A DNA stretch of 64,000 bases from Persicaria tinctoria. Its lineage: Eukaryota; Streptophyta; Magnoliopsida; Caryophyllales; Polygonaceae. The translations under genes and the position numbers were made by a program. A model generated the notes under the pieces. The model was not told where the DNA came from and did not search any database. It saw only the letters and a list, made by a program, of their open reading frames with translations. Positions 55,846 to 64,000 of the stretch are shown here, piece after piece. The stretch covers positions 28,920,467 through 28,984,466 of the forward strand of contig JBANSL010000004.1 in NCBI GenBank assembly GCA_037127255.1. Reading direction: 5' to 3'. Positions within the stretch are counted from its first letter, which is position 1; each line of letters opens with the position of its first letter.

Positions 55846-56776
55846 TGTTCAGTCACAGAATTCTGCTTTCACACCATTACCTCGAATTGCTCTTTTTTCT
55901 GCTTCATCGCCCATTCTTAGCCACCCTGATCACGAGCCCTCTTCTTTTGCTGAAGCCTGTGATTTTGATGTGTGGTAGAAAGCTATGCAGGATGAGTTTA
56001 GAGCTTTGGATGACAATGGTACTTGGGAAGTCATTGACTTACCCAAAGGGAAAAGAGAAATAGGTTGCAGGTGGGTGCATAAAGTTAAGAGGAAAGCTGA
56101 TGGTTCTATAGAACGCTATAAGGCTCGATTGGTTGTCAAAGGTTTCACTCAAAAGGAGGGAGTAGATTACAATGAAACGTTCTCTCCGGTAGTGAAAATG
56201 ACTACTGTCATGACATTGGTTTCAGTGGCTTTGCAAAGAGATTGGGTAGTCATGCAGCTAGATGTCAACAATGCGTTTCTCCACGGGCATTTAGCCGAGG
56301 AGGTGTACATGAAAGTGACTCCACGGCTGTTGGTGGATGGTCCACACAAGGTGTGCAGATTGAGGAAGTCCTTGTATAGCTTGAAGCAAGCCTCAAGGCA
56401 ATGGTATGCTCGTCTCTCTACTGCTCTCAGGAGACATGGTTACACACAATCTGCAAGTGACTATTCCCTATTCTTTCGAAAATATAAAAGGTCTAGTTTG
56501 CTTTGTGGTTGTGTATGTTGACGACATCTTAGTCACAGGCAGTGACTCGTCTGAAATGCTGCATCTCAAGGCCTTCCTTGATGCACAATTTCGTATCAAG
56601 GACTTGGGGGAGCTGCAGTTTTTCCTTGGTATTGAGTTCACCAAGGTCAATGGAGGGATCCTCCTTGGACAACAACGTTTTGTCACTGATCTTCTTACAT
56701 ATTTTCCTTGCCCAGAGTTTCCAGTGGTTAGTCCTCTGGAGCCTCATTTGCAGCTATCACCTACTGATGGATGTTT
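55846..56776 (+). pseudogene. Reverse transcriptase of the short-LTR copia, cut by a gypsy insertion
   Basis: After a frame change and a TAG at 55976, [42 protein letters not shown] starts the copia [19 protein letters not shown] holds the first palm Asp. A one-base frameshift near 56485 precedes [14 protein letters not shown], the catalytic YVDD box. Coding continues to SPLEPHLQLSPTDG and is then cut at about 56776 by the inverted CRM-like element. The RNase H part resumes at about 63136. Confidence 0.9.
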
Positions 56777-57980
56777 TGATACGTTTGGGTACCCGATCCT
56801 TCGCATGTGGGCTCAAGATCAAGAACCACGTCGTATATTTGTCCGATCTTGCAATGCTCTTCCGATATCTCCTGATTAACAATTGAATTAAACTAATTAA
56901 TAACTAATTAACCAATATTTCTTTAACTTAAGAAAATCTACAACTAACAGTAGTGAAAAGAAACCAACTAATCTAAACTTAACAAAAATTAACAAACTAG
57001 TATATAGCGATGGAACTAAACTTAACTAATCCTAAGCTATCAATTTAACAAAGTAACAGCAAATGGAAACAACGAAAGTAAAGGAAGCGCAGGTCTGCGA
57101 GCGCGCAAGTGCAGGTCCGGGATGCTGGTGCGAGCGCTCGCCTGGTCGGATCCGGGATCGCCGTGTGCGCGGATGGTAGCGCAGGAGACAGGCTCCTCAG
57201 GGCACTAGGTATGCGAGGGTAGTCGACGGCGCGGCGATGTCGAGGAAGCCGAGTGCGCTCGCAGGGAACGAGGGCGGTAGCGAGCACGCGGAGCCGGGGA
57301 GCGAGATCGTGAGAGCGGAAGTCCAAGACGTCTGGTGCACGAGCGCCTGTGCGCGCCAGAGCGGAGCCGAAGACGCCAGGCTCGCGGGAAGCGAGGACCG
57401 CCGGGAGCGACACCAAGAACCAGGCTCCTTGCGACCGTTTGATTTAGGAAGTAGGTTGTGTTTGGATCTGGTTTTGATCAGGACTCAAAGTGACGGTGAT
57501 GATGATGATTGCCGAAAGGTATTAGACATACGAACCGGATAGCTTTTGGGATTGATAATCGAAAACCCTTTAATCCATAAAGGGGTTTCTCAATTCTAAT
57601 TCAATCTGATTAAATCAAAGTGCATAACATGAATTTATAGAAAAACTATGAGAGATCTAACCAATCCTTCCTTGCAAAGGAAAGGGGTTTGGATAGACTA
57701 ATTCTATCAAAATATAAATAAAATAAACATAAGATAAATATTTCCTAATGATAGATATTTAATAACTTGGTGGCTAAGTATTATATCTAGAAGAGATATA
57801 ATTATTTTCCACCTTATTTAACTAATTGCATAAAATAACAAATTAATTAAATAACTAAGGTAACTCGGCCCAACACCACTAGTGTACTCGACATGGGCCT
57901 CCATCTTAGTCGACATCTTCTTGGCCCACTCGGTATGTGATGGTCTCGAGTGGTCCATGATGGTGCCGAGTTTGGTTGAG
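56777..57980 (-). mobile_element. 3' non-coding/LTR part of the CRM-like gypsy element
   Basis: In element (minus) orientation this follows the integrase and ends CGTATCA at 56777, a plausible LTR terminus abutting copia RT sequence. It contains an AT-rich part (56880-57055), a very GC-rich part (about 57090-57430) and a hairpin with CCCTTTA/TAAAGGG arms near 57568. I cannot place the inner LTR boundary, because the 5' LTR is missing for comparison. Confidence 0.55.
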
Positions 57981-59960
57981 TCAAGGAGGGTGCTGACGAG
58001 TCTTCATGAGCTCCGTATGTGGACGCAGGCTCACTTCTTGTGCTGGCGGGGCCACCTTGACCCAAGTGATCCAGGGTGGCCTGAACCCTTGCTCTAAAGT
58101 TCCATGGTGACGGACAAGAAAGGCCTTAGTTGCAGTTTGAATCTTCTTAGCCCTTGAACGAGTGATAGGACCATCGAATGGAACCTTCATGTTGTCCTCA
58201 ATGTCACCAGGAGTCATCGATATTTGAACGACATCATTCTCCTCCACTTGACTTCGATTTGTCCTCAAATCGTCGTCAGAGTCATCGCCAGGCACGAACA
58301 AGGATAGATCGGCGACGTTGAATGTAGAATGGACGTTGTACTTATCGGCAGGGAGATCCAGCTTGTATGCATTAGGACCCATCTTCTGAACCACTTTGAA
58401 TGGTCCATCTCCCCTAGGGTCCAGCTTAGATTTCCGTTGTTGCGGAAACCTTTCCTTCCTGAGATGCAGCCAGACCAGATCACCAACGTTGAACTGCACA
58501 TCTTTGCGATGCTTGTCCTTCGCGGCCTTGTATTGCGCAGTCTTCCTCTCCAGCTGTGCTTTGGTACGGTCATGCAAGCGTTTGATGAAGTCCACTTGCT
58601 TAGCTGCATCCACGCTCTCCTTTTCCTTGTATGGCCGAGGTAGCATATCCACAGGAGTGAGTGGATTTCGGTCATATACCACTTCGAAGGGGGTAAGCTT
58701 AGTTGCAGAGTGCCTAGACCTGTTATATGCAAATTCTACAAATGGTAGGCAGTCTTCCCACCATCGGAGGTTAGTTCGCAGCATGACTCTAAGGAGAGCC
58801 CCAAGAGTTCTATTTGTGACCTCAGTTTGGCCATCAGTTTGTGGGTGACAAGAAGTAGAAAATAGCAATTTTGTACCCAATTTAGACCATAGAGTTTTCC
58901 AAAAAGAGCTTAAGAATTTAGGATCACGGTCAGAAACTATAGACAATGGCAATCCATGTAAGCGAACAACAGCTTTAAAGAATAAATGAGCAACATGAAT
59001 AGCATCATCAGTTTTATGACATGGAATAAAATGAGCCATTTTGGAAAATCTGTCTACAACAACAAATATGGAATCATGACCCTTAGAAGTTCTAGGCAAT
59101 CCTACAATAAAATCCATAGAAACATCTTCCCAGGGTGCATTAGCAATAGGCAAAGGTTGGTATAGACCATTAGCATTAGATTTCGATTTGGCTTTAGCAC
59201 ATGTAACACAACTTTTGACAAATCTCAGCACATAATTAGACATTTTAGGCCAAAAGTAATGTTCCTTTAGTCCAGCTAGAGTTTTTTCGAAACCTCCATG
59301 TCCCATAGATTCATGAATTTCTTGGGTTAACAATCGGCGAATAGAAGAAGATGGGATACAAAGCTTGCCCGTCTTAAACAAATACCCATTATCAACAAAA
59401 AATGAATCAACTTCACCTTTGGACACACATTGAGCATATATAGTTTTAAAGAAACTATCAGAAGCATACAGTTCCTTTATTAAAGCAAAACCCAAAACAT
59501 GTGCATCCATATGGTTTAAGAGGACATACCTGCGTGATACCGTGTCAGCTACCACATTATCCTTTCCCTTCTTGTGGTGAACCACATAGGAAAAGGTCTC
59601 TATAAACTCCACCCATCGAGCAAGTCGCCTGCTGAGCATTGCTTGTCCTTTGAGGTACTTCCGAGCTTCATGATCCGAATGAATCACAAATTCCTTAGGC
59701 CAGAGATAATGTTGCCAAGTCTGTAAGCAGCGAACCAGTGCAAATAGCTCCTTGTCGTAGGTAGAATAGTTGAGCTCAGCGGTGCCCAACTTTTCGCTGA
59801 AGTAGGCGATGGGACGCTTGTTCTGCAGCAGGAACCCTTCAATGCCAGTGCCAGAAGCGTCACACTCGAGCTCAAACGGTTGAGCAAAGTCAGGTAACTG
59901 CAGCACTGAGGCGTGTGTTAGGCGGTCCTTGAGGGCGTCGAAAGCCTTTTGATGTCAGTC
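57981..59960 (-). pseudogene. RNase H and integrase of the CRM-like gypsy element
   Basis: Minus strand. RNase H begins LQLPDFAQPFELECDASGTGIEGFLLQ and includes YSTYDKELFALVRCL. Integrase has the His-His-Cys-Cys zinc region (HESMGHGGFEKTL ... CVTCAKAK), the first catalytic Asp in SMDFIVGLPRT, the second in VSDRDPKFLS, and Glu in TDGQTEVTNRTLG. The C terminus carries FNVGDLVWLHLRKERFP and GPITRSRAKKI without a classical chromodomain, which fits the CRM lineage. A TGA near 59957 and a frameshift near 59995 separate it from RT; the 641-codon frame itself is otherwise uninterrupted. Confidence 0.9.
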
Positions 59961-59989
59961 AGACCAGCGAAATGTCACATATTTCTTCG

Positions 59990-60988
59990 TCAGCTCATGT
60001 AGGGGGCGGCAATCAGGCTGAAGTCCTTGACAAAACGTCGATAGAAGCGAGCAAGGCCCAAGAATGAGCGGACATGAGTGGGTGTAGTCGGCCTGGCCCA
60101 CTCCTGAATAGCACGAATCTTCTCCTCATCCACCTTCAATCCAGATGCAGTCACTACAAAACCAAGAAAAATGGTAGACTCGGATGCAAAAGAACACTTC
60201 TTTAAATTGGCATATAATTTCTCTTTCCTAAGACAATCAAAGACCAATTTTAAGTGACTTAAATGATCATGCATATTCTTACTATAGATTAAGATATCGT
60301 CAAAATAGACAACGACAAATTTTCCTAAGTGTCTTCTAAGCACATGGTTCATAAGCCTCATAAAAGTAGACGGTGCATTTGTCAAACCAAAAGGCATTAC
60401 TAACCATTCATATAAGCCATACTTAGTTTTAAAATCCGTTTTCCATTCATCACCCTGTTTCATCCTAATTTGATGATATCCACTTCTAAGGTCAATTTTA
60501 GAAAAAATAGAAGCACCATAAAGTTCATTAAGCATATCATCTAAACGAGGAATAGGGTGGCGATACTTAACCGTTATTTGGTTGATTGCGCGACAATCAA
60601 CACACATGCGCCAGGAGCCATCCTTCTTAGGAACCAAAATGAAAGGAACGGCGCAGGGAGACAGGGTTTCTCGAACAAAGCCTTTGTCCATCAATTCAGT
60701 GACTTGGCGTTGCAGCTCCTTTGTCTCCTCAGGACTAGCTCTATAAGCGGCGCGATTGGGCAAGGCTGCTCCAGGCACAAAGTCAATTTGGTGCTCAATA
60801 CCTCTAATAGGAGGCAAGCCTTGGGGAAGTTCAGCTGGAAGCACATCCAAATAATCCTGCAGAAGAGCAGCAATAGGTGCAGGAATACGACTCAATTCAA
60901 CATTAAGTAATACCTGTTTCATGACCAGAAGAATATGAGGTCGATGACCATTCCAGGTGATGGTCCCTTGCTGAGGGTGAGAGACCAA
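59990..60988 (-). pseudogene. Reverse transcriptase of the CRM-like gypsy element
   Basis: Minus strand. [18 protein letters not shown], the RT-proximal chromovirus motif, is followed by the finger/palm blocks [38 protein letters not shown] and [15 protein letters not shown], the catalytic [11 protein letters not shown], then [18 protein letters not shown] and [19 protein letters not shown]. The order and spacing are complete for the domain. A frameshift near 59995 ends it just before RNase H. The RT domain itself is intact by eye. Confidence 0.9.
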
Positions 60989-60999
60989 AGATCGACGTT

Positions 61000-61917
61000 C
61001 TACGGAGCCCTTAAGTGAAGCAGAAGAGGGCTTAGTCGACGTCGAGTGGGGAGGGGGCGGCGCCAGGGGGCTGCAGGGGCTGCTGGAGGGGCCGCGGGCG
61101 CGGCTTGCTGGGCCGTGGGGGCGGCCTGCTGGGTCGAGCTCTCCTTGAGTTTTGCCATCCTCTCAGCTTCTCTTTCGGCGTCCTTTTGTTGCTTCTTGCG
61201 AACATGGTCCTTCAGAATAGTGTGTGGCGAAAGGGGTAGGAGAGTAACTCTCCTCCCGTCATAGGTGAAAGCATATGTATTTGCACGACCATCATGAAGA
61301 ACGGAACGATCATATAACCAAGGACGGCCTAATAATATATGACTACAATCCATGCGAGCAACATCACATAATATTTTATCATGATATGTTCCAATAGAAA
61401 GGGAAACTAAACATTGTTTGGTGACCAATATAGCAGAACCATCATCAGTAATGCTATTTAAACCATAGTGAGTAGCTCTAGGAGTAGTAGGTAAATGGAG
61501 GAAATTTACTACCTTTTTATTGATGAGATTGCAGCAACTCCCACCGTCGATGATAAGGCTTAAGGTAGCTTCGCAAACCATGGGAGATTCCTGAATGTGT
61601 AGGACCCGTCGATTGATAATGCAAAGCAAGTTGTCGTACTGTGAAGTATCGATCTCCTCAATAGGCTCAGTCGACTGGTCCTCCTCCACTTCACTCGAAA
61701 TTACAAGGTCCTCAACAGTCTTCTCCTCGTAGTAATGGTCTCCCAAATCATTGAGAAGAACCTTCCTTTTCTGAGGGCAATTGCGGGAGACATGCCCAGA
61801 ACCACCACAAGTGAAGCAGCGGATATCTTTGTTACGATCTGTAGAGGGTGCAGCAACTCTTCTAGTTTCAACCTGATAACCCTGTTGAGGTGAGTTGGAA
61901 ACTCCCTTTTGCTGCAT
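61000..61917 (-). pseudogene. Nucleocapsid zinc knuckle and protease of the CRM-like element
   Basis: Minus strand. CFTCGGSGHVSRNC is the CCHC knuckle. LIIDGGSCCNLI is the retropepsin active site in the DGGS form usual for plant chromoviruses, and ILLGRPWLYDRSV closes the domain. A Glu/Lys-rich linker with an Ala/Pro-rich stretch follows and shifts frame before the RT. A TAG at about 62020 separates this region from the gag frame. Confidence 0.85.
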
Positions 61918-62019
61918 AGAAGGGTTAGAAGTAGAAGGTTTAGATTGACTAGAAGGGTTAAAGGGAACAAACCTGCGACCTTGAGAGGTCTGGTCAAATC
62001 GATTCCGTTGTTGCCGAAG

Positions 62020-63135
62020 CTATTCCTGTTGTTGCTCATACAGAAGCTGTGCTTTATGAGTCAAAGTGTTAATATCTCTAATGGAATGGATAGATAAAGG
62101 ATTTTTAATAGAAATATTAAGACCAGAAAGAAATTGAGTACACAAAGCACGTTCAGTAAGATAAATATTAGCCTGATGGGAGAGTCGTTCCAGCTCATCC
62201 CTGTAGTCATTAGGAGAGCGAGTTCCTTGGCGGCATGTCGCCAGTTGCATTCTCATGGACTCTGTGTATTCCTCAGGCACATGTCTCTTCTTTAGGAGAT
62301 AGCGAAGTTGTGGCCAGGTTTCAACAGGTTGCTTGTCCTGACGACGGCGCATCTCACGAGTGCGGAACCACCAGGTGCGAGCTTTACCTACTAAATGCAA
62401 TATGACAACTTCCAACTTCTCCGTTTCCTCATAGCGTAAATGTTCAAGCATATAGTCAGTATGATTTTCCCAAACAAGATAAGCTTCAGGATCAGTGTTA
62501 CCATCAAAGGTTTCTAATTTAAGCTTAACATCTCGTCTCTGTATAGCTTGAGCATTATCAAATCTAGGATGACCAAAATTAGGAGGTGGTAAATCATCAA
62601 AGTTAGGATTTACCTCATGGTAAGCATCCTCCAAATGTGGATGCTCATACAGATCATTATTGTTGCGGCTGTCATCCCAGTTAGCACGGCCATGCGGCGG
62701 TTGCTGTTGACGCTGATAGAACCTCCCTTGCTGCTGATGCTGTGGCGGTGTATACTCACGACGATCTTGGTTGCCATTGAAGCCATCTAGATGGTCGTTG
62801 TCGTTTTCTCCAGTGAAAGGATTAGGAGTAGCAGACTTAAGCGGTATATATAATTGACCAGAAGGAGAGGGTTTAACAGCATAAGAAGTATTACCTGCAG
62901 GGGGCACGTTACCTGAAGGTGGAGTGGGGTGGACGGGAGGTGTAGGGCCGGCAGGGGGCGGCATACCACCTTGGGGTGTAGAACCAGAAGCCTTCTGTTG
63001 TTTCCTTTCCTCCAGGTGTCGCAACACACCGTTTATAGACCGAGTAGTGACCAGGTTAGCCTGTTGGACTAGTTGATCATTGAAGCGCTTGTTCCAACGC
63101 TCCTCAGCAGCTTCGAGCTCTTTCTTATGCTCTTC
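62020..63135 (-). pseudogene. gag of the CRM-like gypsy element, 5'-truncated
   Basis: Minus strand. KELEAAEERWNKRFNDQL near 63110 is the helical region before the capsid domain. KLETFDGNTDPEAYLVWENHTDYML, KARTWWFRTREM and SPNDYRDELERLSHQANI are the retrotransposon gag core. The N terminus and the whole 5' LTR and primer site are missing: homology ends near 63135, where copia RNase H coding starts. The frame ends in TAG at 62020-62022. Confidence 0.85.
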
Positions 63136-63808
63136 CTTATATCGTCGGTTAGTGGGGAAGCTGAACTTCCTTGTTCACACAAGGCCTGACTTGGCCTTCA
63201 CTGTGCAGTTCCTAAGCCAGCTCCTACAAGCTCCTAGGACTGCTCATATGGAGGATGCCCATCATGTTCTTCGCTATTTGAAAGGGTCTATCGCAACGGG
63301 CCTTTTGCTCACTAAAAGCCCGAATTTCACTCTCCATGCCTATTGCGACGCAGACTGGGCAAGCTGTCCTTTTTCTCGTTGCTCCATCAGTGGGCTTGTC
63401 ATCTTCCTCGATTCCTGATTGTTGTCCTGGAAATCGAAGAAGCAACAAAGTGTGTCCCTTTCTTCTACAGAGGCGGAATACAGGTCCATTAGGTGAGTGT
63501 GAACTGAAATTGCCTGGCTCATAAGGTTACTCGGAGAGTTTGGTGTTCCAGGCATCACTCCAGTCCCCGTCAAATGCGACAACCAGGCTGCAATTTACAT
63601 TGCTAAAAATTCTGTTTGCCATGAGCGTACGAAGCATATTGAACTCGACTGTCACTATGCTAGGGAGAAGCTTTTGGAAGGCCTGATCTCGCTCCATCAT
63701 GTGCCTTCGCGTGCTTAGTTGGCTGATTTTCTCACCAAAAATGTGTCTGGCTCTCACCTTGCTCCCATACTTGGCAAGATTGGAGTTGTTTCTTCCTCAC
63801 CTCCATCT
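63136..63808 (+). pseudogene. RNase H of the short-LTR copia (after the gypsy insertion)
   Basis: LYRRLVGKLNFLVHTRPDLAFTVQFLSQ continues the copia RT/RNase H sequence cut at 56776. HAYCDADWASCPFSRCSISG carries the first RNase H Asp, then a stop in SWKSKK text, SSTEAEYRS with the catalytic Glu, and HIELDCHYAREKL. A TAG at 63716-63718 stands at the near-invariant Gln of SRSQLADFLTK. It ends just before the polypurine tract. Non-functional. Confidence 0.9.
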
Positions 63809-63818
63809 TGAGGGGGGG
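63809..63818 (+). promoter_or_regulatory. Polypurine tract of the short-LTR copia
   Basis: TTGAGGGGGGG runs directly into the 3' LTR start TGTTAGGATCC. Confidence 0.9.
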
Positions 63819-64000
63819 TGTTAGGATCCGGGTTCTCTGTATATGGGTACCGGGTTATTTCATTTATTAAAAGTCGAACTGTACTTTGTAATGGGTTGGG
63901 CCTATAAAAGCCCAAGTGCAAGTTCTGTAACAGACGATGAGAAATACAGACAACACAAAATTTCCCTCCATTTTCTTCTTCGTCTCTTTCCCAAACTCCA
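63819..64000 (+). mobile_element. 3' LTR of the short-LTR copia, cut by the window edge
   Basis: It repeats the 5' LTR from TGTTAGGATCCGGG with a handful of changes (for example TCTGTATATG against TCTATATATG, and GTCGAACTG against GCTGAGTTG). About 45 bp are expected beyond position 64000. Confidence 0.95.

Noticed and set aside
57237..57542. 101-codon plus-strand frame in the GC-rich part
   Set aside because: High GC lengthens chance frames. It lies in the LTR/3' region of the gypsy element on the opposite strand.

Overview
This is AT-rich plant nuclear DNA made almost entirely of transposable elements. The mix of Athila-type Ty3/gypsy elements primed by tRNA-Asp, a Sirevirus-like copia, a CRM-like chromovirus, an L1-type LINE, Helitrons and Stowaway MITEs points to a flowering plant, probably a dicot. 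I found no convincing single-copy host gene, tRNA or rRNA. Nearly every coding region belongs to an element and nearly all are broken.

Layout. 1-2811 is the 3' end of an Athila-like element (A), ending in its 3' LTR. 2812-15507 is a second Athila-like element (B) whose 5' LTR is cut at its left end; A appears to sit inside that LTR. B keeps gag and protease, has lost reverse transcriptase and integrase, and carries a tandem array of about 1.75-kb units. 15508-21195 holds a copia gag relic and an inverted Athila-like LTR carrying two head-to-tail Helitrons with a Stowaway MITE at their junction. 21196-24300 is AT-rich DNA with two more MITEs. 24307-34600 is an inverted, 5'-truncated LINE split by a pol-less Athila-like element (C, 25335-32067, target duplication ACAAG); C's 5' LTR carries a solo LTR. 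34595-35326 holds a cluster of short hairpins. 35337-37975 is a foldback element with arms of about 1.3 kb.

37093-53034 is a tandem segmental duplication of about 4.97 kb. Its second copy was hit by a young, internally deleted Sirevirus-like copia (43160-49154). From 53268 to beyond the window lies a short-LTR copia, split within pol by an inverted CRM-like gypsy element (56777 to about 63135).

The most unusual signal is a small hairpin with the loop AGGA. It lies just upstream of each AAGTGTGGGGG polypurine-type motif, twice in each of elements A, B and C. The stems differ in sequence but stay paired. This looks like an RNA or DNA structure kept by selection across diverged non-coding 3' regions.

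All coordinates, motif comparisons and family assignments were read by eye. Family assignments rest on recognised motifs, not on database searches.
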